Shown: positions 1 to 10,769 of the stretch, piece after piece
Numbering within the stretch: position 1 is the first letter of the stretch
Layout of the letters: each line of letters opens with the position of its first letter
Origin: Charina bottae
Lineage: Eukaryota > Chordata > Lepidosauria > Squamata > Charinaidae
NCBI GenBank assembly: GCA_023362775.1
Contig: JALMGJ010000006.1
Coordinates: 2,578,001-2,642,000, forward strand
Reading direction: 5' to 3'
Length of the DNA: 64,000 nucleotides
Translations under genes and position numbers: made by a program
The notes under the pieces: generated by a model
What the model saw: only the letters and a program-made list of their open reading frames with translations
Databases searched by the model: none
What the model was told of the DNA's origin: nothing

Positions 1-366
1 GAACTCTACATTGGAGAAACCAAACAACTTTTGTACAGGAGGATGGCCCAACACAGGAGAAGTAACACCACAGGACCAGAGTCAGCAGTTTATCTTCATC
101 TAAAGGAAAAAGGACACTCATTTGAGGACATTAATGTTCACATTTTAGACAGAGAAGATAGGTGGTTTGAGAGAGGGGTCAAGGAATCCATTTATGCGAA
201 CTTGGAAAATCCTTCCTTGAATAGAGGTGGGGGCCTCAGGCACAATCTCTCCCCCATCTTCCTCCCTGCTTTGTCTTCTGTGCCTAGGAAGATTAAGACC
301 ATTTCACAAGCTCAACAGCAGCATGGTGATCTTAACGATCCTCCTTTAGATGATAAAAGGACTTAA
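1..366 (+). pseudogene. Penelope-like retroelement, GIY-YIG endonuclease C-terminal fragment
   Basis: Frame 1 is open from the window edge to a stop at 364-366. The translation starts ELYIGETKQLLYRRMAQHRR, the LYIG-GET form of a GIY-YIG nuclease motif, and continues with an ERGVKESIY segment and an SLNRGGGLRHNLS segment. These are typical of the C-terminal endonuclease of Penelope-like elements. Known role of the family: the nuclease nicks target DNA to prime reverse transcription. Only the C-terminal part lies in the window, so whether the RT half is intact cannot be judged. A hammerhead-like core lies 93 bases downstream, as expected for the terminal repeat of such an element. Confidence 0.75.
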
Positions 367-458
367 AAATAACATCTCAATATAACCATGACCCCAGGTG
401 TAAGGTCACACAGCTACCTAGAAACATATTTAGGATTCCCTTACCAACTTTGCTCAGA

Positions 459-490
459 CTGAAGAAGCTCCTTGGATAAGGAGTGAAACG
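459..490 (+). ncRNA. Hammerhead-ribozyme-like core in Penelope-like 3' region
   Basis: The sequence reads CTGAAGA, a hairpin CTCCTT-GGAT-AAGGAG, then GAAACG. CTGANGA and GAAA are the two conserved strands of the hammerhead catalytic core, with stem II between them (one bulged G). It follows the GIY-YIG fragment directly, matching published reports that Penelope-like elements carry hammerhead motifs in their terminal repeats. Stems I and III were not verified, so activity is inference. Confidence 0.5.
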
Positions 491-611
491 TTTCCACTGA
501 GAAAATAGAAATCCAGTTGACATGATTCAAGCTACAGACATGGCCCCATGGAGTTATGACCTGTCCCACACCATGAGGATTAATATAACCTTGATCACTT
601 ATCCCCATTTT

Positions 612-1385
612 CTGGGTTTTTTTATATAAATTTTATTACAATTTTAAAATACATAGTTAAAAGTTAGAAACAGAAAAAGAAATAGAAATACAAAATAAAG
701 AAAAAGTAAAGAAAAAGTGTAGTAAAGTAAAAGAAAGAAAAAGATATGAAAAATAGGTAACTTCCAATCTATCTCTGGTCATGTAAATAAAAGAATCTGC
801 CTTAAATGTTAGTTTTTCATGCAATAGATAGAAATAATTCTTTGTCTAATATACCCTATTACATTTAATCTAATCTTCAAAACCCCATGTAAGCTTCGCC
901 CCTCCTACATTTCGCAAATAATCCATCAATGGTTTCCACTCTTTGAGATATCGACAACTTGAGTTTTCTTTCAATAAACAAGTCAGTTTATCATTTTCTG
1001 CCACGTCCATCAATTTTAACATCCACTCTTGTATCGTTGGTAAAGTCTGAGTTTTCCAAAATTGTGCATAAAGAAGTCTTGCTGCTGTAATCATATATTG
1101 TATAATTCTGACAAAATGTTTTTCTATTTGTAAATCCAATATTCCCAACAGAAATAATTCTGGCTTAAACGGAATCTGTATTTGTAGTATACTCTGCATC
1201 AACTTATGTATTTGGGTCCAAAATTTCTTTGCAATCTTACATGTCCAACACATGTGGTAAAACGACCCCTCTTGTTTATTACATTTCCAGCAAACATTAG
1301 AAACAGTCCCATATGTTTTAGCGAGTTTTTGGACCAGCTCCATCTGTTGTGCTAACCCAGCCTGCGTTTCCACTATTCATCGATC
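612..1385 (-). mobile_element. L1-type LINE, 5'-truncated, 3' end
   Basis: On the - strand an ORF2 C-terminal piece (1373-870) is followed by an A-rich 3' UTR reaching a run of A (T on the + strand) near 614-627. This is a typical 5'-truncated L1. The 3' UTR resembles the T-rich L1 end at 22498-22680. A convincing target-site duplication was not found. Confidence 0.65.
870..1373 (-). pseudogene. L1 ORF2p C-terminal fragment
   Basis: An open stretch of 167 codons. It contains a CWKCN...FYHMCWTC cysteine-histidine segment followed by IAKKFW, the zinc-knuckle-like C-terminal region of vertebrate L1 ORF2 proteins. The endonuclease and RT domains are missing because the element is 5'-truncated, so the fragment is not functional. 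No stop or frameshift is seen in the retained part, which suggests moderate age. Confidence 0.7.
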
Positions 1386-1392
1386 TTGTAGC

Positions 1393-2210
1393 ATGGTTGG
1401 CCAAGGGTGTGCAGAAAGTCCAGAATGCAAGAAAAGATTCCGCTTCAGCCATAAAGGGCCAGAGCAGGAAGATTTGAGTCGGTGGCCACCACACCTCCTC
1501 CCTATGGGATTACCCAAACCGAAGGGGGGGAGGTTGAGAGAGAGGAGGTGGAAGGGAGTTTGGGGTAATCAGTTTGCCCTTAATCCCCCTCTCAGCCCTG
1601 GGTCAGGGGCTGGTCCCAGCGCTTCCCCGTAAGCTGCTTTCCTCTGCTCATCCCCCCACCACCACTTCCTCTGGTGCCAGGCGTGAGTGGACATTGGCAG
1701 TGCCAGCAGTAACCTAGAAGGGAAAGAAGCCGCGGGACCCTTCACGATACAACTTCCGGGCAGAGACCCTTACATAAAAATGGAAGACTAGCATAGCTGG
1801 ATCAGGCCAAGGCCCCTCTTAGTCCAGTACTCAGCTTCTCCCAGAGTCCTCTGGGGCCCTCTCCTAGTGTTGTTCTCCTACAAGGGGGACTTTGAGGGAG
1901 GCTTCCCCACCCAGAGGTAACATGGAGTCTTCAAGGCTAATAGCCTTTGATGGATGTGTCCTCCATAATTGATCCACCCCCTTTTACAGCTATCCAAGTT
2001 AGGGGGCATTGCTACATCTTGCGGTGGGCAATTCAACGGAACAGGTGGGCCTGGCTGATGTTCATCCTAGTCCAACCTTTGGTTTCTCTGGTGGCCAACC
2101 AGAAGCGTCTGGAGGGCTTCCAAGCAAGAGATGGAGACGTTCTCTTCTTCCCCCATACTTGCCCTGCACTTGGGTCTGGAGGAAAGTGGCACGCATCCTG
2201 AAGACGACCT

Positions 2211-2300
<90 letters not shown>

Positions 2301-3472
2301 TTTTTCGAATTTCGTCACCGCCCATCTCCCTCAAAAGTGACCTTGGATCCTCAAGCCTGGTTGTCCTTGATAGCCGTGTCCTCTGTGAATTTCTCCAGTC
2401 CCTTTGAAAGTCATCCAAAGCAGTGACCATCACCATGTCTCACGATTATTTATTTCCTTATGGCATTTGCATCTAGCACAACCAAAAAGACTTCTGGCCG
2501 TTTACAGTGCTACCATTCAAAATGACAATAGAGCAAAACATCCACAACCCAATGAAATCCACCAAAATGCCAGCAGAACCACTCCAATCACCTACAGAAT
2601 CCAAAAAACCAATGGCTTCCCTTCACATCCCAAAGGCTTCCTGAAATAGTTCAGCTTGAATAACTTACAGAAAGTCAGCAGCCAGGGGGCTGACTGAATT
2701 TCCATCCAAGTCCACTGTTCCCGGTAACTTAAATGGGCAGTCACAGGACTTTGTGGTTTGCAGGGGCAGAAGTAGCTCATCACTGCCCTCTTCTGGCATT
2801 TTTTCCAACTTCCTTGGGATTTCCTGGTGGTGTCCTATCCAAATACAAAGCAGCTCCAATCCTGCTTAGCTTTCTATCATTGGCCATCTGGGGTGACACG
2901 CGTATAAACACAGTTCAACTGATTATCAGACTGGCAACGCGGTGAAGCTGCTCCTCCCAAGATCGATCTGAGATAGAAGTCCCAGGGCCACTTCAGTAGT
3001 CCCAGAGTTGGCTGGGGACGATGAGAGCTGTAGTCAGACACCTCCATAGGCAAGGGATTGGGGAAGGGTCTTGCAGGAGGGAGCCCCACAGGCCTTCCTC
3101 TTCCTCCAGAATCACAGAGAGGGGCCCGTCCAGGAAACTTGGAAAGTGAGTTAATTCAGGAACCAAAACATGTCTGATGCAGCCGCTGGAACTGTCCGCC
3201 ACTAGCTCTGTTCTCTCCTGACACATCCAGGGGCAGCTTAAATCCCAGGGGCTGCGTTCATTTTGGGAGGGGAGAAGCAATAATCCAACCGCTGAATGGG
3301 TTTGGGGAGAATTCAGACGTCACCCAGCCCTTTCTCCACCAAAGCCACAAATTTAAGGGTTGAAACATTTCCTGCAAGGAAACAAAGCCTTCTAGCCTTG
3401 GGAACCAACTTCCACTTTGGGGAAGTCACCATGAGCCCCCCTGGCAACCCTCCGAAGGAAAAAGGCATCACA
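1393..3472. other. Repeat-derived intergenic DNA; no gene seen
   Basis: About 1790-2200 resembles a CR1-like relic on the - strand (the 'gatccacccccttttacagctatccaagt' type context, cut here by repeats). A similar piece recurs at about 2345-2440. Between them lie simple repeats (2210-2303) and an L2-type 3' end. The remainder (2450-3470) shows no recognisable coding potential. The short open frames have no family resemblance. Confidence 0.4.
2210..2303. repeat. (TTTC)n followed by (TTTA)n microsatellite
   Basis: About 14 TTTC units run directly into about 9 TTTA units. The TTTA block abuts a fragment containing 'caccgcccatctccc', the shared 3' terminus of many L2-type LINE relics in this window, so the microsatellite probably grew from a retroelement tail on the - strand. 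Confidence 0.9.
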
Positions 3473-3544
3473 GGGCTTGTCCGGGATTTGAACCCGGGAC
3501 CTCTCGCCCCCTAAGCGAAAATCATACCCCTAGACCAACGAGCC
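3473..3544 (-). tRNA. tRNA-Pro (anticodon AGG), slightly degenerate copy
   Basis: The reverse complement folds as a 72-nt cloverleaf. It has A box TGGTCTAGGGG and B box GGTTCAAATCC, and the anticodon loop TTAGGGG gives AGG. A run of five T lies about 12 bases past the 3' end as a Pol III terminator. Compared with the copy at 7666-7737 it has a C5:A68 mismatch in the acceptor stem and changes in the anticodon arm (position 27, now T-G, and the 3' side of the loop), so it may be a weaker gene or a pseudogene. Confidence 0.8.
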
Positions 3545-3934
3545 AGCTGCCGAGGTGGCTTTCCATATGTTATTTTCTTGTCAAGAAGCATCCCTGCCAC
3601 GTTTGGAAAAGTGGAAGGTCTCAGGCTACTCGCCTCCTGCGTGCGCATACTGTTAACACAGGCAGCTGCCAAGAGCATGGGCTTGGCCCGGCTTCCAACA
3701 CGGTGATCCGGGTCAGCTGTAAGCAAATCCAGTGCCCGTTTTGTTGCCCTGCGGAGCAAAACTCCCCCTGGCAGGGGATGTTCTGCTAACGAACAAGATC
3801 CTGGTTGTTGGGTGGACACAGTAACAGGTCAGCAACGAACCCAGAATCTGGACCACATGCTACATCTGGTTATTTTTTAAAATTTTTATTATCTTTTGTA
3901 GCTTAACCCGTAGTGCGCGTGAAGGCAAGACCCA

Positions 3935-4065
3935 ACGTGTGGTGGGGATTAAGGCCTTGGACTGGCACCGGGACACCCAGGTTCAAGTCCCCCTTTGCAA
4001 GGGAAACTCACCGAGTCACCCTCTCTCACCCAGCCTCCCTCACAGGGCTGCTGCGGTGAGAATAA
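3935..4065 (+). repeat. tRNA-derived SINE fragment
   Basis: The segment reads 'ggattaaggccttggactgg' and then 'ggttcaagtccc', an A-box-like and a B-box-like promoter, followed by 'ctcacagggctgctgcggtga'. This is the layout of a CORE-SINE head. It is diverged and short. Confidence 0.4.
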
Positions 4066-4416
4066 CGTTTAGGGAGAGAGGGCTACGTTCGCCAGCATCC
4101 CTGCTGCCCCCGTGCAACTCCTGGGGAAAGCCTGTCTGCAGGGGCGCCCAGGGGAGGGGATCCAAACAACCAAAATGGACGTTGTACCCAGGAAATCAAA
4201 ATTCCGCCTTTTTTGCCCACACAACATGCATGTTAAAAAGTGGCAGAGCTTTGACCCCGTGGGCACAACTGCCACCTTGACTTTTGTGACCCCCTGTGGG
4301 GAAGGCCCTGCCTATTCAGTAAGCTGTTCCCGATGACTTTTCTCCTTCCCCAAGAAAATCTCCCCATAACTGAATTATCAGGAGTAGGTGAAGGGCTGAC
4401 ACCCCCCCCCCATTTC

Positions 4417-5041
4417 TTTTTTAAAAATTTTATCCCGCCTTTATTATTTTTATAAATAACTGAAGGCGGCAAACGTACCTAATACTCCTTCCTCCTCCTA
4501 TTTTCTCCACAACAACAACCCTGTGAGGTGAGCTGGGCTGAGAGACAGGGACTGGTCCAAAGTCACCTAGCCGGCTTTCATGCCTACGACAGGACTACAG
4601 GTAGTCCTCACTTAATGACCACAACTGGTACCAGAATTTTGGTTGCTAAGCGAAGCGGTCATTAAGCAAATCCAACCCAATTTTACAACCTTTTTTGTGG
4701 AAGTTGTTAAGCGAACCATGTGGTCGTTAAGCAAATCATACAGTTCCCCACTGATTTTGCTTGCCAGAAGCCAGCTGGAAAGGTCGAAAATGGCAATCAC
4801 GTGACCATGGGACACTGCAACAGTCATAAAATGCGAACTGGTTGCCAAGTGCCCGAATCATGATCACGTGACCGTGGGGACACTGCAATGGTCGTAAGTG
4901 TGAGGACCAGTCATAAGTCATTTTTTTCAGCACCATCATAAGTCTGAACCGTCACTAAACGAATGGTTGTTCAGCGAGGACTACCTGTAGAACTCACAGC
5001 CTCCTGGTTTCTAGCCTGGAGCTTTAACCACTAGACCAAAC
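4417..5041 (-). repeat. tRNA-derived CORE-type SINE, split by a MITE
   Basis: On the - strand the element starts 'ggtttggtctagtggttaaa' (tRNA-like head). It continues through a GTGACTTTGG core and a CACAGGGTTGTTGTTGTGG segment and ends in TTATTTATAAAAATAATAAAGGCGGG. The same layout occurs uninterrupted at 9850-10300. A 390-bp MITE (4598-4987) sits inside it at a TA. The intact copy shows one TA where this copy has two, which proves the TA duplication. Confidence 0.7.
4598..4987 (+). mobile_element. TAGTCC-family MITE, copy 1 (TA target-site duplication)
   Basis: Starts CAGGTAGTCCTCACTTA and ends GAGGACTACCTG as terminal inverted repeats, flanked by TA on both sides (4596-4597, 4988-4989). 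It has no coding capacity. It is inserted in a CORE-SINE, so it is younger than that SINE. TIRs plus a TA duplication fit a Tc1/mariner-like non-autonomous element, but the superfamily is inference. Confidence 0.75.
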
Positions 5042-5276
5042 CTTTTTGTAGCAGTGTGCTACGGTTCTTTCAGAATGAGCATGCTGGTTTCAGCAAGCGT
5101 TCGAGTCTTTATTGCGCATATGAAGATTAAGGAACTGGGGGGGAGAACATAACAATCACAAAGGACAGTATCTTGGTTCAATGTCAGAGAAACACAGGCG
5201 TGCGCACACAGGGATGGCAGACTTGAACCTCACGCTCCCAGTCTTAATCCAGCACGAGCACCACTACACCGCAAGC

Positions 5277-5318
<42 letters not shown>

Positions 5319-6485
5319 GTATTTAGAAGTATCATAACTAGCTGAGTATTTAAATGCTTTGCCAGAATGTGAATTCTACAAGACGTTTATCAGATATTTC
5401 CTGCTGGATGGTCCTCCCGTGAGCGAAAGGAGGAGACACGGTAAGTGGTCGTAGCCACAGCTCCAAGCTTTGTTCAACCCCACATTGTCACGACTTGTCT
5501 CCTGGGAATGTTGAGAGCTGCCACCTGGCAATCAAAACTCACTGGTTCGAGATCCTCTCTCAAAACAACATGGTAAGATGAGAGCTGTGTTAGCGTACAG
5601 TGGTAAAAGTTCAGGAGTCTGGGAGCACCTTTTTGTTGGAATCCGGCAAATCAAGCATGCCTCATTAGCATATGGGTGATTGCTCTAGGAGGAAAACTCT
5701 GTGCTAGAGGAAGCTGCTTGTTGCCCTCCCACTTCTTCTCTCTCTCTGATTCTCCATCCTGGAAGGAGGCACGTGTCTGAGCTCCCTCCATGGAGAGGCC
5801 ATGTGCTAGGCCTCAACTCCAGAGGCCTTTTTCCCCACTTTCTCCACGCAGCCTCTGGCAGCTAACAGGGCCAGAGGTATACAGTTTAGGGAACAGAAAG
5901 AAGAACTGAAACATCATTTTTCTACTAAAATGGCTGTACCTGGACAAAAGAAATGTAAGAACTCTTTTGTACTTACTTTTTGTACCTGCAATGTCTAAGC
6001 GTGTGTTTCTTTATGCTTGGGTGGGCTAAAAGTGTAAGAATAAGAACCTGAAGCTCTCTAACGTGCTCACTGGCTGTGTTTTTAAACAATATTCCTTTTT
6101 CTGTGCATGAGTTTACACAATGTTAAGCTCTGCTCCATTCACTGGTTCTAACAGGCCACTGAATGATCTTCACTTTTTGGACTAAACCATAATTATCATT
6201 TCATCAGATGCATGGACTGGTTAGACCGATGCAGGATTTCAGTTGGGGTGAGGTGGGAAAAGGGAGGGGAAGACAGGCTGGTTAAGCAGAGGCAGGCTCC
6301 GTGTGAGACAGGTGGCAAGTCCTTTATCCATTAAAGAACTGTGATGTGTTCAAAATCCTTTGTGTTTGTTAAGACCTTCTGAGATGGCCAGAAACCATTC
6401 GATCGTGGGAGGTCAGCCATTTCTCGTTCAGGGGGGTTGTTAAAGTCTCCTTTTCCCAAAACGGTCACTGTGTTGGCTTGACGAC
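5042..6485. other. Intergenic, no recognised feature except a GAT microsatellite
   Basis: No gene-like or RNA-like signal was found. A (GAT)n tract lies at about 5279-5316. The text around 5600-5640 ('ggagtctgggagcacctttttg') resembles the repeat at 29640-29665 and 30130-30150. Confidence 0.4.
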
Positions 6486-6489
6486 TAAG

Positions 6490-6935
6490 TGTAGACTAGT
6501 CCGCACTATCGTGTTCCCCATAACTACTTATGGCTGTGAAAGTTGGACGATGAAAAAGTTGGATAGAAGGAAAATTGATTCTTTTGAACTATGGTGTTGG
6601 AGGAGGCTCTTGCGAATCCCTTGGACTGCAAAGATAACGAATAAATAAGTGTTGAAGCGCATAAATCCAGACATGTCACTGGAAGGAAAAATAACAAAAC
6701 TTAGACTTAGTTACCTCGGTCATGTCACGAGATCAACATTGTTGGAGAAAGACGTTATGCTTGGAACGGTCAGTGGCAAAAGACAAGGACGCCAAAGAAC
6801 GCGCTGGTTGGATGTAATCAAAGCAGACACAGCCCAAAATTTAAAGCAACAGAAAGAAGCTGTACAAGATCGGAAATCATGGAGAGAGCTGGCTTACGGA
6901 ATCGCCAACGGTCGGGTACGACTGAATGGATAATT
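6490..6935 (+). pseudogene. RTE-type LINE relic, RT C-terminal region
   Basis: Translation gives YGCESWT, then a FELWCWRRLLRIPWTA segment, a stop, then SLEGKITKLRLSYLGHV, RQRTRWLDVI and a terminal NGRVRLNG. These are the C-terminal landmarks of RTE/BovB-clade polyproteins (compare FELWCW, YFGH, RARWMD and RKRLNE in the intact BovB here). A stop near 6646 breaks the frame. It belongs to the same diverged subfamily as 8005-9301. Confidence 0.7.
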
Positions 6936-7516
6936 CAATTCGATAGTGTCCTGGGAGGTTAAAATGCTCCGATATTACTTTGTCCTTGTTTTGAGCCCTG
7001 ATGTCAACCATGGGTCCATTAATTCTTCGCGCAACGTTCATCCTGTTCATCCTGCGTGGGATCCAGAGAGGAGCTGGTCCATGAAGGATGCCTCCCACAG
7101 CAGAGCTAAAACATTCAACTAATATTGCATCCTGAGCCCAGCTAGGTGGCCACAGCAAGCTGATCCCCAAAAACTAAAGAGGGTCATATCTGGTTGCAGC
7201 TGGATGGGAGACCAAAAGGAAATTCCAGGGCTATGGCTTTTTTGGCTAGACGGGGAAGCCAAAAAATATCCTGGAAGAAGACACTAGCCACTTCTGTAGG
7301 TGGCCCAGGAGACTTCTGGACGTCTCCCTGACATCTCCTGCACTCAAGCTCATCCTGAAGAAGACTTGACTCAGTTGAGCTGCAGGCACTTCAGATGTTG
7401 CCGGGAGTTGCATTCCACTAATATGCACAAGCTTGCAACAACAGAGTCACTGGTTTGCCTTGAAATTATGGCCTCCAGAACTCTGAGGGGGAATTGCATC
7501 CCTAAGTAATCTAGAT

Positions 7517-7580
7517 CAATGTTTCTCAACCTTGAAGATGTGTGGACTTCAACTCCCAGAATTACCCAGCCAGCATGCAT
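7517..7580. repeat. Half copy of CAGTGTTTCTCAACC hAT-type MITE
   Basis: Begins 'caatgtttctcaaccttg' and includes 'gtggacttcaactcccagaat', matching one arm of the palindromic element seen whole at 43406-43540. The second arm is missing. Confidence 0.6.
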
Positions 7581-7665
7581 ACCAAGAAATGCATATCGAA
7601 TTTTAATCTGTATTTGTCTCTGTCTCTCTGCTTCCTGGAGAAGTTACCACAGGGAGAAAAAAATT

Positions 7666-7737
7666 GGGCTCGTCCGGGATTTGAACCCGGGACCTCTCGC
7701 ACCCTAAGCGAGAATCATACCCCTAGACCAACGAGCC
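7666..7737 (-). tRNA. tRNA-Pro (anticodon AGG)
   Basis: The reverse complement is a 72-nt cloverleaf starting GGCTCGTTGGTCTAGGGG. It has a fully paired acceptor stem, anticodon stem CTCGC/GCGAG around loop TTAGGGT (anticodon AGG), B box GGTTCAAATCC and discriminator C. A run of seven T follows within about 3 bases as a Pol III terminator. It matches the conserved vertebrate tRNA-Pro-AGG in layout. No intron is present. Confidence 0.95.
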
Positions 7738-8004
7738 AGCTGTTTCATATGTCTTCCAGATGCTTCCTTCAGACAGACTGCTAATTATAGGCTCAAATTT
7801 CATTCTTGGCTCATGGCAAGCAATAGAACCAGTTATGTGCCACATTCATGCGCTTGTTGCCTACACGTTGTTTGGGAGTAAAACTCTTAACTCTTAATTT
7901 ACTGGGATTTGAACTGTCAACAGTGCACATCATCCAGGGAAGGTCAAGCATGGGAGGCGGGATTGCATAAACATTTAAATTTTGCTGGATGTACTTGGGA
8001 ACAA

Positions 8005-9301
8005 ACATAATGACAGCAGCAGCAGATGGACAAGTGACGCTTAAAATTAACAATGAGGAGATTGAATCAGTCCAGGATTTCATCTTTCTTGGATCAAAAA
8101 TTGTTCACGATGGCAAATCCATACCTGAAATCAAACACAGGATAACTTTAGGCCGCACTGCAATGGTCAGCATGAATAAGATCTGGAAGAGCAAAGATAT
8201 CACCCCATACAAAAGGCAGACTAGTTAGAGCAATAGTCTTTCCTATAATGATGTATGGGTGTAAAAACTTAAAGAAGGGCGATATCTTCCGATATCTTGG
8301 CTCACATCTACAAGGCGACGGTGGCATCAGCGGTGACGTGCGAGCAAGGGTGAATGCGGCCTGGCTGCGTTGGCGAGAACTCACCGGTGTGCTTTGTGAC
8401 AAACAAATGCCAATCCGTCTCAAATCTAAGATCTATAAGACGATTGTCCGCCCTCTGGCATTGTATGGCACCGAGTGTTGGGCAGCAACAAAGAGTGTAG
8501 AGAGCCGTCTCCATGTTATGGAAATGCGCATGCTCCGTTGGATATCGGGCATCTCCGTACTCGACCACGTCACAAATGATGCCATTCGACAACAGCTAGG
8601 CGTGTCATTAATGACAGAGAAGATGAGAGAAAGCCGGCTTCGTTGGTATGGACACGTCCTTAGAGCGGCACCTTCCACTGTCGCCAAAATAGCTTACCAT
8701 CTTAAAATCGATGGCCGACGGCCACGTGGGTGACCAAAACAGAGGTGGCAGGACACCATCAATAAGGACATGCAAATTGGTGGGCTACGCCCTGAGGATG
8801 CGGATGATCGGGCCAAGTGGTGTTTCAAGATCCGAAAAGCAGAACCTGCGAAAATAGTGGGAAAACGCTAGGAAGGAGGAGGAGGAGGAGGAGGATGGGT
8901 GTGAGAGTTGGACAATAAGAATGGATGACCGAAGAAGAATTGACGCATTTGAATTGTGGTGCTGGCGTAAATTGTTACGTTTACCATGGACAGCCAGAGT
9001 AACCAACAGAGAAGTGCTGGACCGTATAAACCCAGATACATCACTAGAAGCCAACGTTGTAAGACTACGGCTGACCTACTTTGGCCATGTCATGCGTGCA
9101 AACTCACTGGAGAAGTCGATGATGCTAGGAATTCTTAGTGGAACAAGAAGAAGGGGCAGGCCAAGAACGCGCTGGCTCGACACCATCAAAACAGATACCA
9201 AGATGACCATCCAGCAGTTGAAAGAAGCTGTGCTTGATAGGGCAGCATGGAGAGCTCTCGTCCATAAAATCGCCAAGAGTCGGACACGACTGAACAGTTA
9301 A
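8005..9301 (+). pseudogene. RTE-type LINE relic interrupted by another LINE
   Basis: The first part (about 8005-8262) encodes DFIFLGSKI and LGRTAM, then VFPIMMYGC. The second part (8895-9301) resumes with GCESWTIR, RRIDAFELWCWRKLLRLPWTA, YFGHVMRA, RGRPRTRWLDTI and SRTRLNS. Together these are the C-terminal part of an RTE polyprotein. A 632-bp foreign LINE (8263-8894) separates the halves. A frameshift lies near 8215-8225, so no product is expected. Confidence 0.75.
8263..8894 (+). mobile_element. 5'-truncated RTE-like LINE of a second lineage, (GGA)n tail
   Basis: Flanked by an exact 8-bp duplication ATGGGTGT (8255-8262 and 8895-8902). It encodes an open frame with FRYLGSHLQGDGGIS, AAWLRWRELTGVLCDK, VRPLALYGTECW, MEMRMLRWISGIS and RLRWYGHVLRA, then a stop after RRPRG, and ends in a GGA microsatellite. 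These motifs are those of the RTE-like lineage common in invertebrates and plants rather than the BovB type. It inserted into the older relic around it. Confidence 0.7.
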
Positions 9302-9849
9302 AGACAAGACAAGACCAAGACCAAGAGCAAGTCCAAGACTTGGGAAGAAATATGAAAGAACACAACAACAACAAACAACAGCAATTTATTAAATTTATAT
9401 GCCACCTGACTCCAGCGACTCTGGGAGTCTGTACATACAGGCAACAGAGTTAGCAATATAGTGCAATCTCAGAATTCATACCTGTAATGATAATATATTT
9501 TTTAGAAAATTATGTTAAAGACAGAACAATTCTATTTTGATCATATTCCTTAGAAGCCTTCTTCCGTGCCTCTTTGTTGGAGAAAAAGGAAATCAACTGT
9601 TCGGAAAGAGCAACTTTCAGGAATCCATCAGTGCCCATCAGAGGGAGGTTCCACCCTCGCACCCCAATCCTGTAACTGGAATTAGGATGATGACGTTTCA
9701 AGGAGACCGGGCGGCTGAGCCATGACGCACCTTGTTGGGCCAACGGCAGCGAGGACCCAGGTCCTCGCAAGCAAGAAGATGACCTGGCGCCTTTTCAGTT
9801 GACCAGCCTTGCCAGAAGGTTAGACTCATCAAATGTAGGGATATATTTT

Positions 9850-10300
9850 GAGAGAGCCAGTTTGGTCTAGGGGTTAAGGTGCTGGGCTAGAAACCAGGAG
9901 ACTGAGAGTTCTAGTCCCGCCTCAGGCATGAAAGCTGGCTGGGTGACCTTGGGCCAGTCACTCTCTCTCAGCCCTGGGAAGGAGCCAATGGCAAACCAGG
10001 AGACTGAGAGTTCTAGTCCCGCCTTAGGCAAGAAAGCTGGCTGGGTGACCTTGGGCTGTCACTCTCTCTCAGCCCTCGGAAGGAGCCAATGGCAAACCAG
10101 GAGCCTGAGAGTTCTAGTCCTGCCTTAGGCGTGAAAGCCGGCTGGGTGACCTTGGGCCAGTCCCTCTCTCAAAGCCCGACTCACAGGGTTGTTGTTGTGG
10201 GGAAAATAGGAGGAGGAAGGAGTATTAGGTATGTTTGCCGCCTTGAGCTATTTATAAAAAATAATAAAGGTGGGATAAAAATTAAATAAATAAATAAACC
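9850..10300 (+). repeat. CORE-type SINE with internal triplication
   Basis: Head 'ggtctaggggttaaggtgct' and 'gttctagtcccgcc' (A- and B-box-like), then a GGGTGACCTTGGGCCAGTCAC core, and a tail ending in TAAATAAATAAATAAA. The block from 'aaaccaggag' through 'gccaatggc' is tandemly repeated three times with starts at 9891, 9993 and 10094 (period 101-102). The single-unit layout is seen at 4417-5041. Confidence 0.75.
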
Positions 10301-10769
10301 CGATCTTTAAAGCTATCTCTTGGCCAGGGGAGTCAAAAAGGTCAAAATGGCGGCCACCATCAAAACTGCACCCCATCCTCTGCAAACAATACCATTTGAT
10401 TTTTGACCCTGGCAAGTTCGGGCACTAATTTATAATTCCAGGCTCATTTGAGGAAGAAAGGAGGGGACAGGAAGCTTCAGGCTGTACATTTGTGTACATT
10501 CATCTGATGCCCTCCAGCGTCTTTGGTTCAGCCAAGACTCTCTGTGTGCGAAAGATTTTCTAAAAACTTTTTCTGCATGTTCCAGGTCGTTCTTTTGTGG
10601 TTGGGGAGTCTCCCTGGGATCCCAGAAACGAGGTCTGGCCTCTGAAAAGATCAGAAGGATCAATACTTTTCCTCCAAGACAACTCTAATCCCAAGAGCAG
10701 GGGTGTCCATGTGGAGTGGGAGTAAAAAAAGTCAAGATGGCGGCCACAACCAATCTTCTGCTACTGCAC

